Positions 19,448 to 28,490 of a stretch of 64,000 bases of DNA are shown here, one piece after another. The position numbers and the translations under genes were made by a program. Location of the stretch: contig JAKPDK010000160.1 of the NCBI GenBank assembly GCA_029552745.1, positions 115,344 through 179,343 of the forward strand, given 5' to 3'. Each line of letters opens with the position of its first letter. The first letter of the stretch is position 1. Under the pieces are notes generated by a model that was not told the DNA's origin, ran no database searches, and was given only the letters and a program-made list of their open reading frames with translations. Source of the DNA: Candidatus Hydrogenedentota bacterium. Lineage in GTDB: Bacteria; Hydrogenedentota; Hydrogenedentia; Hydrogenedentales; SLHB01.

Positions 19448-20198
19448 CAAAAAAAAAGCGAAAGTTCTCACCGTCGGCGGTGTTGCCTTTGACGTAAAAT
19501 TGACCCTGGTCATCATCGCCGCGACTCTTCTACCCACAATAGATTACTATCACGATGTCACGGGTGCCCTTCTGAAACTCGCGCCCTTACATTCCTGGAA
19601 AAGCCTTTTCACCCCTCACCACGCTTATGATCAACTGCTTTTGTTCTTCTTTGCTCCGCTCTTTATAGTACTTATCCTCTTTCGCGACACTGCCTCGGAC
19701 TACGGGTTGTGCTTGGGAAACGTGAAAGAGGGAATCGTTTGGACAGTCCTCATATGCCCGATTATGGCGGTCATCCTCTGGTTTCTCGTTCGAGGATCCG
19801 CCATGAATGATTACTACCGACATGTCTTTTATGAGGGAGCACCGACAGGCGCCACGGTCATTCCAACTCACAATCACCCACCCCTTCAAACAACGCCTCA
19901 TCTTTCCATGCTTTGGACATCTTTCCTGCTCATTCTGCCATGGGAGTTCCTGTGGCGGGGCTTTTTCTTGTTCGGACTTGCCCGAGTCATCGGCCCAGGT
20001 CCTGCCATTTTCGTCCAGGCTATCCCTTTCGCCTTGTTGCATTTGGGGAAACCAGAAGTCGAGACACTGACAACCATCTTTGGCGGCGCGGGCTTCGGAT
20101 TTGTGGCATGGCGGACGCGCTCCTGCCTCTATCCCATAGTCATTCACTACTTCATCCTGGTCACAACAAATCTAATCGCAAGTGGCGTGTTCAACTAG
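19422..20198 (+). CDS. CPBP/Rce1-type membrane protein, altered first glutamate
   Basis: 258 residues, about six membrane helices (LTLVIIAATLL, LLLFFFAPLFIVLIL, VWTVLICPIMAVILWFLV, MLWTSFLLILPW, etc.). The core PWEFLWRGFFLFG aligns with the EExxxRG motif of CPBP intramembrane proteases, but the first Glu is Trp. The second motif FALLHLGKPE and the third VIHYFILVTTN keep their histidines. So it may be an altered protease or a non-catalytic relative. The start is GTG and overlaps DUF1638 by 26 bases in another frame; it belongs to the flavodoxin-URO-D-DUF1638 unit by position. Confidence 0.75.
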   Translation: MANISQEPNKKKAKVLTVGGVAFDVKLTLVIIAATLLPTIDYYHDVTGALLKLAPLHSWKSLFTPHHAYDQLLLFFFAPLFIVLILFRDTASDYGLCLGNVKEGIVWTVLICPIMAVILWFLVRGSAMNDYYRHVFYEGAPTGATVIPTHNHPPLQTTPHLSMLWTSFLLILPWEFLWRGFFLFGLARVIGPGPAIFVQAIPFALLHLGKPEVETLTTIFGGAGFGFVAWRTRSCLYPIVIHYFILVTTNLIASGVFN

Positions 20199-20208
20199 CG
20201 GAAGGCAT

Positions 20209-20240
20209 AGGTTTGAAGGACAAACCTTTCAGAAGGTTTT
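20209..20240 (+). promoter_or_regulatory. Three-part inverted repeat, possible attenuator-like hairpin
   Basis: AGGTTT (20209-20214), AAACCTT (20222-20228) and AAGGTTT (20233-20239) lie in series. The middle segment can pair with either flank, giving two mutually exclusive hairpins, and the second ends in TTTT. Pairing is A+T-rich and short, so function as an attenuator or weak terminator is only a possibility. Confidence 0.3.
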
Positions 20241-20261
20241 CTCTCAGAGGAGTACCTGACA

Positions 20262-23200
20262 ATGGAAATCAGCATGATTCTCATCCTATCAACGTTGCAA
20301 GGTGCAGATATCCCCGACGAAGAGAATCTCTGGTTAAAACAGTTCGCAAATAGGTCTATTCCCGTTTGTTCTGAGGGAGTATGTGAAGCTCTGGCAGGGC
20401 AGCTGCCGCGTTTCACAGTTTTTCCACCCCGCAGCGGCAAGTTTCTTGTTCGTGTTTCGCTTCCATTTGCCCCCGGCACAATGCCCGCAGACTTAGGTGT
20501 TCAAGTAACCAATGAAGGTAACACTATCGTTCCCGGCTTTCGTCCTCTAACGTTTCACCCCGGAAAACCAAAGTCAGTTCGAAGGGGGCTCGTTACATTT
20601 GTGTACGATTTTCCCGACTCATCGCCCAGAACGTTTCAAACACAGTGGGTTGATTGCCAGGAAGACAAGTCTTTCTTTACCTGGAAGGAACCCCAACCCG
20701 AAGACCCAACTTTGACAACCTCATTCCATAACATCGTCTTTTCCGTCAGCCGGCATTTTGTGGATATCCAGTACCCCGACGGAACAAAATGGCATGCCAT
20801 GTTCCTTTCACCCAAAACCTCATCGGATACATGCCCGCTCGCGGAGTGCGTAGAGGTAAATCCCTTTTATCTCTGGTTCCGCCTGCTTTGCCCCGACCGA
20901 ACATGGCCACGTATTCTCGAAGTGCGCGTGGACGTGCTGGGACGCATCGTCCTCCAGGGACACATCCAGCGTCGCGAACCCGATCATGGATTTGCACCGG
21001 ACCTGGGTTGGGAAATCAACGGTGACCATCTAGAAGATCTCGTCCCACATTCTTTTAAGGAGGGCGAATCCAAATCCATTCAAACCAGTGACGGAAAGTG
21101 CATTTTCGACTTCCCCATTGCGCCTTACCTTCGCCGAGGAAACGTCTACGTTACAAGGGAAAACCAAGCAGGCACTCTTCGTTATCTGCGCTGTACCGCA
21201 GAGGAAAGAGTTCCCTTTCAAAGCATGGCATGGCGAAACGCCGCCGTGGTAATTCGCCCAGAAGACACGCCAAACCTGTCCCAGTTTCTAACGCCCGCCC
21301 TGACGATCTCAATTGCACCAGAGTACTTCGCCCGGGCATACAATCTTCCTAAACTCCCCGACCTTTCGGCTTACCCCATTTTGGACGACATAACCACCGC
21401 AACTGAAAAAGCGTTGGCCGACTCTGTATGTCTAGGTGATGACTACGGCAATGTCACAATGTACACCGCAGGCGCCCCAGCTTCCTACTACGGTATGAAC
21501 CGCCTTAATCATGCCCCCGCTATGTTTGAAAACGCCTGGCTGGAATTGATGCCGAGTTGGCGAGACATTGCCGTCCTTTGGTGCTCCAACATGTATGACC
21601 TTTCACTGTGGTGGGGCAACGACGAAGGATTTGGTGGAACACGCTACAACAACGTTACCGCATGGGGAAAACCTGTCCCAGAGACAGACGTGCCTTTTCT
21701 TTGGCGTAGCGACGAAGCCAGCAGTTTCTGCACAAAAGGTTTTGTATCTTTTCTTTACGCTTACGAAGAGACTGGGGATCCCCGTATGGCAGTTGCTCTC
21801 GACGCCCAGGTAAACTACGCCAGCCATTTTATCCATGCCGACCGGGGAGAATGTCGCAACATAGGGGACGTAACGGATTTTATTGAACTCTACCGTCTCA
21901 CCGGAGTCGAGAACTTCAAAGAACAAGCGCTACGACTCTTTCGGGAATTTAGGACGAAGTTATCCGATGACAATTTGTTCGACCAAAGTGGGAAACCCAT
22001 CGAGAAAGATTTACCTTTTATAGATGACGACAACATCGGATTAAAGCACGGCTTCGCCAAACCCTATATCATAGGTTATGCCCTTTCCGGTTTACCTGGC
22101 CTCCTGCAATTATGTCCGGACGAACCACGATTGCGGGACACTGTCCGTTCCATCGCCCAGTTTTTGGCAACATGTCAAGACCCATTGGGCGGATGGAGAT
22201 ACCCGCACCCGAAGAGCAGTACACTCATCATGGTACAAGCCATCGAACATGCCTCCCAGCTCGCGCGAGCCGCCGCGGTTCTGGAAGATCAAGGGGAATC
22301 CATCGAAGATTACTTAGACGCCATTGAGCGAACTTTGCGCATTCGCCTAAAAACTTTCGAGAAAACCGCAGATTTCCTTTATGGTTTGACTGGATGGGAA
22401 AAAAAACCGGGCGCCTTGCCTGAAGGTAAAACAATCTATGATCTGTACCAAAAAATAGAAGAACGTATGCCCGACCGCGACTACGAAGAGGGTGCCATTA
22501 CCATCGGGGTTTCGCCCCCTGAAGGACTGGTATATTGGGGCGAGGTACTCCGCTTTAATCTTGCACATAGACCTGCCGAAAGACTCTTTTCCCTCAACGG
22601 TGTGCAAGAAAAGGTGTTAAAACGAATAGAGGACAGGCGACCGAAATTGAAAGCCGCGGTAGAGGATCAATCTATTCTCGGAATCTACACATCCGATGCG
22701 CGTGAACTCCTCTTTGGCATAAGCGCCCCAAGAGTTGTCGAAAATACCCCTCCGGAAAACATCGAAAACCCTGCTTGGCAAATAACAGAAAATGGAACGG
22801 CATGCGTCAAACAAAAGCTTCCAACTTTTGATCTCGTGACTACATGGAGAAGTCTACCTTGTACATTAGACGGACAGATTGACATCGTGCCCACATCGGA
22901 AGCCTTGGAACAGACCCCAACAGAAATTGAGTTCAAACTGAAAACAGATTCCTTGCAATCTTTTAAAGAAACTTTTGATTCGTTAGACAACTACCCCATG
23001 TTTGTTGCCAGTGTTAATGGGAAATGGTGTTTGGCACTCACGACAGACAAAGCGTGGCAACTCACCAACGACGGAAAAAACATCATACTGAAGTTTCAAA
23101 TGCAGCCTGTAAGATATTCCCCGAGCATCGTGCGGATGCGTCTGCAATTCTTTCCCGCGGACAAGCCATTAGGAAAAGACCCGTTCAAAAAAGTCTGGAA

Positions 23201-24335
23201 TCGCTGGAGCACAACAGCGCCAGCACCGTCCCCCTGTGTGACAAACCTATTGGGCTTCGGCATGCGAGAGAAACTTCCCGTGTTCACAAAATCCCGCCTG
23301 CAAGAAATGGACTTTCGAAAGGCTTTTTCTCGATCCAGTTTGGCATTTCCCGAATGGCGATCAAAAGCACGTGAGACCTTCCTGGAATCCTTAGGACCTG
23401 ACTTGCCCCGCGTGCCTTTCGAACCAACATTGCTTGATTCAGAAGACCGGGGTACATACGAGGCGCGCAAAATCGCTCTCAATCTCTCCGCGTATGAGCG
23501 AGTAAAAGCCTATTTACTGCTGCCCAAAACCAATACCCCATGCCCAGCCGTTCTTGCGTTACACGACCACGGCGCCCACTTTTCAATTGGGAAAGAAAAA
23601 GTCATCCGCCCCTTTAACGAACCCGAATCCGTGTATCAAGACGCATGTGCATGGGTTGAAAAATACTACGCCGGTAGATGGATTGGCGACGAACTGGCAC
23701 GCCGAGGATACGTGGTTTTAGCGACGGATGCTCTTTACTGGGGGGACCGCGGAAGAAAGGAAGGCCCCGAATACGAAACGCAACAAGAACTGGCGGCGAA
23801 CCTGTTTCAGTTAGGCTTAAACTGGGCCGGCATAATCATTTACGACGATATTCGGTCCGCCCAATTCCTTCAGGGACTTCCAGAGGTTGACCCCAACAGA
23901 ATTGGATGCATGGGTTTGTCGCTCGGAGCCCACAGAACCTGGAACCTTTGCGCCGCCACAGATATCGTCAAGGTTGGTGCCGCCATCTGCTGGATGGGCG
24001 ATACCCTCTCACTTATGGCCGAAGGCTCTAACCAAACGAGAGGACAGTCGGCTTTTACCATGATTCTGCCAGGACTTCGAAATGCCCTTGATTATCCCGA
24101 TGTCGCATCCATCGCCTGCCCCAAACCGATGCTGTTTTTTAACGGTTACCAGGACACACTCTTTCCTATCGATGGCGTAGAGCGCGCCTACAAACGCATG
24201 CAAACCGTGTGGCAAAATGCTGGAGTGCCAGAACGCCTCGTCACCAAAATTTGGGATGTCCCCCACGAGTTTTCAGCACCTATGCAAGAAGAAACATTTG
24301 CGTGGTTGGATATTTGGCTAAATAACCGACGGTAA
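20262..24335 (+). CDS. Giant two-domain protein: alpha/alpha-toroid-like region fused to alpha/beta-hydrolase esterase
   Basis: 1357 residues. Residues ~1-350 are beta-rich. Residues ~370-720 are helical with an (alpha/alpha)-barrel look: MTAYEETGDPRMAVAL-like and QFLATCQDPLGGWRYPHP stretches, aromatic-rich LWWGNDEGFGG and acidic PFIDDDNIG. A second beta region follows (~780-990). Residues ~1060-1357 are an alpha/beta hydrolase of the dienelactone hydrolase/acetyl-xylan-esterase type: VLALHDHG, GLSLGAHRTW nucleophile elbow (Ser ~1220), FNGYQDTLFP (Asp ~1298) and DVPHEF (His ~1335), a complete triad. GAGGAG precedes the start. The N-terminus is weakly hydrophobic (MILILSTLQG) and lacks a basic n-region, so export is unclear. 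Likely glycan backbone cleavage plus deacylation, inferred. Confidence 0.8.
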   Translation: MEISMILILSTLQGADIPDEENLWLKQFANRSIPVCSEGVCEALAGQLPRFTVFPPRSGKFLVRVSLPFAPGTMPADLGVQVTNEGNTIVPGFRPLTFHPGKPKSVRRGLVTFVYDFPDSSPRTFQTQWVDCQEDKSFFTWKEPQPEDPTLTTSFHNIVFSVSRHFVDIQYPDGTKWHAMFLSPKTSSDTCPLAECVEVNPFYLWFRLLCPDRTWPRILEVRVDVLGRIVLQGHIQRREPDHGFAPDLGWEINGDHLEDLVPHSFKEGESKSIQTSDGKCIFDFPIAPYLRRGNVYVTRENQAGTLRYLRCTAEERVPFQSMAWRNAAVVIRPEDTPNLSQFLTPALTISIAPEYFARAYNLPKLPDLSAYPILDDITTATEKALADSVCLGDDYGNVTMYTAGAPASYYGMNRLNHAPAMFENAWLELMPSWRDIAVLWCSNMYDLSLWWGNDEGFGGTRYNNVTAWGKPVPETDVPFLWRSDEASSFCTKGFVSFLYAYEETGDPRMAVALDAQVNYASHFIHADRGECRNIGDVTDFIELYRLTGVENFKEQALRLFREFRTKLSDDNLFDQSGKPIEKDLPFIDDDNIGLKHGFAKPYIIGYALSGLPGLLQLCPDEPRLRDTVRSIAQFLATCQDPLGGWRYPHPKSSTLIMVQAIEHASQLARAAAVLEDQGESIEDYLDAIERTLRIRLKTFEKTADFLYGLTGWEKKPGALPEGKTIYDLYQKIEERMPDRDYEEGAITIGVSPPEGLVYWGEVLRFNLAHRPAERLFSLNGVQEKVLKRIEDRRPKLKAAVEDQSILGIYTSDARELLFGISAPRVVENTPPENIENPAWQITENGTACVKQKLPTFDLVTTWRSLPCTLDGQIDIVPTSEALEQTPTEIEFKLKTDSLQSFKETFDSLDNYPMFVASVNGKWCLALTTDKAWQLTNDGKNIILKFQMQPVRYSPSIVRMRLQFFPADKPLGKDPFKKVWNRWSTTAPAPSPCVTNLLGFGMREKLPVFTKSRLQEMDFRKAFSRSSLAFPEWRSKARETFLESLGPDLPRVPFEPTLLDSEDRGTYEARKIALNLSAYERVKAYLLLPKTNTPCPAVLALHDHGAHFSIGKEKVIRPFNEPESVYQDACAWVEKYYAGRWIGDELARRGYVVLATDALYWGDRGRKEGPEYETQQELAANLFQLGLNWAGIIIYDDIRSAQFLQGLPEVDPNRIGCMGLSLGAHRTWNLCAATDIVKVGAAICWMGDTLSLMAEGSNQTRGQSAFTMILPGLRNALDYPDVASIACPKPMLFFNGYQDTLFPIDGVERAYKRMQTVWQNAGVPERLVTKIWDVPHEFSAPMQEETFAWLDIWLNNRR

Positions 24336-24339
24336 AAAG

Positions 24340-24353
24340 CTACATAAATGTAG
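24340..24353. promoter_or_regulatory. Perfect 6+2+6 palindrome after the giant gene
   Basis: CTACAT-AA-ATGTAG lies six bases after the 24335 stop and ~120 bases before the sigma-54 activator. It could be an operator half-site pair or part of a weak terminator; there is no long T-tract. Confidence 0.3.
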
Positions 24354-24474
24354 TATATTCAGTCGCCTACAACAAAAACGCCTGAATCCTACAGTTGCGT
24401 ATGCCCTATCTCTCTTTATAACATATTTGTGACTTAACAAAAATGTGGGGTTTCATCAGAGAGTCACGAAGACT

Positions 24475-26037
24475 ATGGAAACTACCCAAAATTTTGTTAA
24501 GAAGGATGCGGGGGAACTCGCCCTTCTCTTTGAAATAAGCCAAATACTCGACCAAAGCATGGACCTGCGGAATGTCGTCGGCCCCGTCCTTGAGACCATT
24601 TCAACACATACAGGCATGCTGCGCGGAACAATTACCTTGTTAAACCGCCAAACAGGCGAGATGTACATCGAAGCCGCCCATGGTTTATCTCCTGAACAGC
24701 AAGAGCGCGGAAAATACCGCCCAGGAGAAGGAATCATTGGCAAAGTAGTACAGTCCGGGCAACCCATGGTAGTGCCTCAAATCTCCGACGAGCCCCGATT
24801 CCTAGACCGTACAGGCGCCCGCGCAGGCTTGGACAGAAAAGATATATCCTTCATCTGTGTTCCAATTAAGATTGGTCACGAAACCATTGGGGCGCTGAGT
24901 GTAGACCGCCTCTTCTCCGACAACATCCACTTGGACGAAGATTTACGTTTGCTCACCATCATAGCGGCAATGATCGCCCAAGCCGTTCGGTTACGCCAGG
25001 AAGCCATGGAAGAACGGCAAAAGTTGTTGGAAGAAAACCGGCGCTTGGAGATGAGTCTTAAGGAACGCTATCGACCAGCCAACATCATTGGCAATTCCAG
25101 CGCCATGCAAGAAGTGTACGACCTCATCGCGCAGGTTGCTCAAAGTGAAAGTACCGTATTAATTCGAGGAGAAAGCGGGGTAGGAAAAGAGCTTGTGGCC
25201 CAAGCCATCCACTACAGCAGCCGAAGGGCATCCAAACCATTTGTCAAGGTAAATTGTGCCGCATTACCAGAGACCATCATTGAAAGTGAGCTTTTCGGCC
25301 ACGAAAAAGGGGCGTTTACAGGCGCCATTTCACAACGTAAAGGACGGTTTGAGTTGGCCGATGGCGGAACCATCTTTTTAGATGAAATCGGCGACTTGTC
25401 CCCTCTGATGCAAATTCGTTTATTGCGTGTCTTGCAAGAAAGAGAATTTGAGCGCGTAGGAGGAACAAAAACCATTCGCGTAGATGTGCGCGTCATCTCG
25501 GCTACCAATCGTAATCTCGAAGAAATGATGGCGAGCTGGCAATTCCGACAAGATCTGTACTATCGGCTAAATGTTTTTCCCATTCACATCCCGCCGTTAC
25601 GGGAAAGACGCGCGGACATACTCGATCTTGCCAACTACTTCGTTGAAAAATACAGCAAATTGAATGCCAAGACCATCAAGCGGATTTCCACAGAAGCCGT
25701 AAATCTCTTGGTGGGGTATCATTGGCCAGGAAACGTCAGAGAACTAGAGAACTGCATCGAACGCGCCGTCCTATTAAGCACGGACGGCGTCGTGCATGCC
25801 CATCACTTGCCCCCTACAATGCAAGCCCCAGAAACTGGGGGAAAAACAAACCTACTCACGCTGCGAGGCGCCGTGGAAAGTCTCGAGCGAGAAATGATTA
25901 TTGATGCACTTCGTGCCAACCGCGGGAACATGGCGAAAGCCGCCAAACAACTAGACATCACCGAGCGCATTATGGGGCTGCGTGTGCGAAAATACAATAT
26001 CCAACCTCGCGAATACCGCACGCCTTTATCGACGTAA
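24475..26037 (+). CDS. GAF domain sigma-54-dependent activator (NifA-like)
   Basis: 520 residues from the ATG at 24475; a GTG at 24445 would add ten residues. Residues ~10-165 form a GAF sensor domain ([26 protein letters not shown]). The AAA+ domain carries Walker A GESGVGKE, the sigma-54 contact loop GAFTGA, Walker [13 protein letters not shown] and sensor residues [10 protein letters not shown] and [24 protein letters not shown] is followed by a C-terminal Fis-type HTH ([12 protein letters not shown]). Overall layout GAF-AAA+-HTH equals NifA, but no nif genes are near, so the ligand and targets are unknown. Confidence 0.93.
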   Translation: METTQNFVKKDAGELALLFEISQILDQSMDLRNVVGPVLETISTHTGMLRGTITLLNRQTGEMYIEAAHGLSPEQQERGKYRPGEGIIGKVVQSGQPMVVPQISDEPRFLDRTGARAGLDRKDISFICVPIKIGHETIGALSVDRLFSDNIHLDEDLRLLTIIAAMIAQAVRLRQEAMEERQKLLEENRRLEMSLKERYRPANIIGNSSAMQEVYDLIAQVAQSESTVLIRGESGVGKELVAQAIHYSSRRASKPFVKVNCAALPETIIESELFGHEKGAFTGAISQRKGRFELADGGTIFLDEIGDLSPLMQIRLLRVLQEREFERVGGTKTIRVDVRVISATNRNLEEMMASWQFRQDLYYRLNVFPIHIPPLRERRADILDLANYFVEKYSKLNAKTIKRISTEAVNLLVGYHWPGNVRELENCIERAVLLSTDGVVHAHHLPPTMQAPETGGKTNLLTLRGAVESLEREMIIDALRANRGNMAKAAKQLDITERIMGLRVRKYNIQPREYRTPLST

Positions 26038-26046
26038 ACGGGTCTC

Positions 26047-26976
26047 CTAGGAAAACAGGTTGATCTCGCGGGGCAGATTAAAGTGCACATTTTCCGGGAT
26101 AAGCGTATGTTCTTCCACTTCGACAGGTCCGCGGGACCTAAAATATGCCACTACGCCTTGCACCAAAGCCTCCGGCGCCGACGCCCCAGCCGTTAACACG
26201 ATAGAGTTCACACCTTCCAACCACTCAGGCTGTATTGCAGAAGCATCACTAATCAGATAAGCCGGTTTGCCATTTGCGCGGCATATTTCCGCCAACCGGT
26301 TGGAATTGGCGCTGGCACGGTCGCCCACAACAAGCACCAGGTCTGCCATCGGCGCAAGCATATTCACCGCTGCTTGCCTGTTCGAGGTCGCGTAGCAGAT
26401 ATCGGCTTTCGGAGGGGCTTGTATCTTGGGGAATTTTTTCTTTAGCGCTTCAATAACCCGGGCGCACTCCTCGACGCTTAAGGTAGTCTGAGTGATGTAC
26501 GCTACTTTTTCGGGATCTTCCACAGTAAGCGCCTCCACATCGTCCAAGGTGAAGACGCGTCGAATATGGTCGGGCGCCCAACCCATCGTACCCACAGTCT
26601 CATCATGGCCTTCTTCACCAATCAAAATAATTGTAAAACCCTTCGAAGCAAATCTGCGGGCTTCGTTATGAACCTTTTCCACGAGCGGACAAGTCGCATC
26701 TATGACATGCATGTTCCTTTGCTTTGCAATTTCATACAAATCGGGACCTACGCCATGCGCGCTAAAAAGGAGATGGGCTCCTTCAGGAACTTCCGAAACA
26801 TCCCCGACAAAAACCGCCCCTTTTCGCCGTAGTTCTTCCACAACATGGGCATTGTGTACAATATCATGAAGAACATACACCGGGGCACCAAAACGGTTCA
26901 GAGCTTCTTCTACACAACGTATTGCCCGTTCCACGCCGGCACAAAATCCGCGCGGTCTTGCTAGAATTATTCTCAT
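26047..26976 (-). CDS. ispH: 4-hydroxy-3-methylbut-2-enyl diphosphate reductase
   Basis: 309 residues from the ATG at 26976; a TTG at 27012 is less likely. Last step of the MEP pathway, giving IPP and DMAPP. The three [4Fe-4S] cysteines are visible: Cys12 in ARPRGFCAGVERA, DATCPLVEKVH, and DICYATSNRQAA. HGV (SAHGVG), EEGHDETVGTMG, TQTTLS with the proton-relay Glu/Thr region, and the SANSNRL block also match. Normal length. AAAGGT precedes the start. Convergent to the sigma-54 activator with a nine-base gap. Confidence 0.97.
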   Translation of the reverse strand: MRIILARPRGFCAGVERAIRCVEEALNRFGAPVYVLHDIVHNAHVVEELRRKGAVFVGDVSEVPEGAHLLFSAHGVGPDLYEIAKQRNMHVIDATCPLVEKVHNEARRFASKGFTIILIGEEGHDETVGTMGWAPDHIRRVFTLDDVEALTVEDPEKVAYITQTTLSVEECARVIEALKKKFPKIQAPPKADICYATSNRQAAVNMLAPMADLVLVVGDRASANSNRLAEICRANGKPAYLISDASAIQPEWLEGVNSIVLTAGASAPEALVQGVVAYFRSRGPVEVEEHTLIPENVHFNLPREINLFS

Positions 26977-27196
26977 CAGCCTATTACCTTTCGAAAACCT
27001 TAAGGAAACCAATATTCTTTTGTTGCGTTTTCACCCATTATCCATCGGATTTAACACGATCTAGAAACAATTCGGAAATCCAAATACTTTCCTACAAAGA
27101 AGCGACTGTTATCCCACTTCCTATCCACTTGACTGACTGTGCTAGTATACGGGGTTGTCCGCAGATTATGAAACATGGAAAATGGAGTACGCAACG
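26977..27196. other. Divergent intergenic region, no gene seen
   Basis: 220 bases between ispH and the Tat-exported oxidoreductase. A TTGACT at about 27131 suggests a -35 box, but I find no -10 at proper spacing. No RNA gene or strong hairpin was recognised. Confidence 0.45.
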
Positions 27197-28474
27197 ATGT
27201 CGAGAAACAACCTATTGACGCGGAGAAGTTTTCTTCGGCACTCTGCCGCTGCCGCCGCGCCCCTGATTGTCCCTCGCACCATTTTGGGAATGAAGGGTCG
27301 CCCGGGAGCCAACGAGCGAATCGTCACAGGGCATATCGGTCTAGGTGGTATGGGGCGTTTCCACTTCAATGCACTTAAAGACCACGTGGGTGCCTTATGC
27401 GACGTCGACGAGGAACATCTCAATGCCGCCGCCGCGGCACTCGACAAACCGGTCTTTATGCATAAAGATTACCGGCGTGTCCTCGAACGCAATGATATTG
27501 ATGCGGTAATAATCGCCACACCCGACCACTGGCACGGGATAATGGCTGTACATGCGTGTCAGGCTGGCAAAGATGTTTACGTGGAAAAGCCTTCCAGCCT
27601 AACGATAGAAGAAGGTAAGGCAATGCTACACGCAGCCCGCTATTACGGCAGAATCATGCAAGTAGGCTCGCAAGGACGTTCCTTACCGGGCGCTCATGCC
27701 ACTTGTGAATATATCCGCAATGGCGAATTGGGCAAGGTGCGTCGCGTCGAATGTTGGCATTATGAGAACCCAGTAGGTGGAGACCCATCCAAGACTGGCG
27801 ACCCACCCCCGAATCTCGACTGGGACCTTTGGCTTGGTCCGGCAGCATGGGTCCCTTACAACCCCGACCGCGTGCATTTTAATTTCAGGTGGTTTCTCGA
27901 TTTTGGCGGAGGACAGATCCGGGACCGGGGTGCCCATGTGTTGAGCCTCGTGTCGTGGTTTCTAGATCTGGACGACAAAGGTCCCGTAAGGGTGACGGCA
28001 ACCGGGGAACCGCCCCACACTGGCATGTTCGACTGCCCCACAACGATGGAAGTCGTTTGGGAATTCAGGGAACCCGAACTGACAATTGTTTGGGCACAAC
28101 CCGGCCTACACGGCAAAGAAAGAACCTTCGGCGCTGTCTACTACGGAGAACGGGACTCTCTTGTGGTCGTTGGGGGAGATGGCGGCGGTGTCTTTCCCGA
28201 AAAAGTCGGCGATTATCAGCCCCCGCCCAATGGTATTCACGTGTTCAAAAGTCCCGGGCACCATCAAAACTTCTTCGATTGCATTCGCACACGGGAAAAA
28301 CCCATCATGGACATCGCAGCGGCCCATCGCGTGGCGTCGCTCTGCATCATGGGCAACATTGCATATCGTCTCGGGCGCCCGCTCGAATGGGACCCTGTTG
28401 AAGAACGCTTCGTCAACGATGAACAAGCCAATCAAATGCTGAGCAATCCGGGACGCGGCCCCTGGCACCTGTAG
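27197..28474 (+). CDS. Tat-exported Gfo/Idh/MocA oxidoreductase
   Basis: 425 residues from the ATG at 27197, which has GGAG nine bases upstream; upstream ATG/GTG codons lack one. The N-terminus LTRRSFLRHSAAAAAPLIV is a twin-arginine signal, so the folded enzyme with bound NAD(P) is probably exported, as is common in this family. The Rossmann motif is GHIGLGGMGRFH; VEKPSS carries the conserved EKP Lys; the C-terminal half has GGGQIRDRGAHVLSLVSWF and GHHQNFFDCIRTREKP, family-typical. Substrate probably a sugar or sugar acid, unassigned. First of three same-strand genes (HEAT protein, second oxidoreductase). Confidence 0.92.
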   Translation: MSRNNLLTRRSFLRHSAAAAAPLIVPRTILGMKGRPGANERIVTGHIGLGGMGRFHFNALKDHVGALCDVDEEHLNAAAAALDKPVFMHKDYRRVLERNDIDAVIIATPDHWHGIMAVHACQAGKDVYVEKPSSLTIEEGKAMLHAARYYGRIMQVGSQGRSLPGAHATCEYIRNGELGKVRRVECWHYENPVGGDPSKTGDPPPNLDWDLWLGPAAWVPYNPDRVHFNFRWFLDFGGGQIRDRGAHVLSLVSWFLDLDDKGPVRVTATGEPPHTGMFDCPTTMEVVWEFREPELTIVWAQPGLHGKERTFGAVYYGERDSLVVVGGDGGGVFPEKVGDYQPPPNGIHVFKSPGHHQNFFDCIRTREKPIMDIAAAHRVASLCIMGNIAYRLGRPLEWDPVEERFVNDEQANQMLSNPGRGPWHL

Positions 28475-28490
28475 AAAAGGAGCTGTCAAA

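Noticed and set aside
19587..20147. 186-residue frame antisense to the CPBP gene
   Set aside because: Antisense to a membrane protein with recognisable motifs; typical shadow frame.
27131..27152. TTGACT followed by TATACG as a promoter for the oxidoreductase
   Set aside because: The spacer is about 11 bases, too short for sigma-70.
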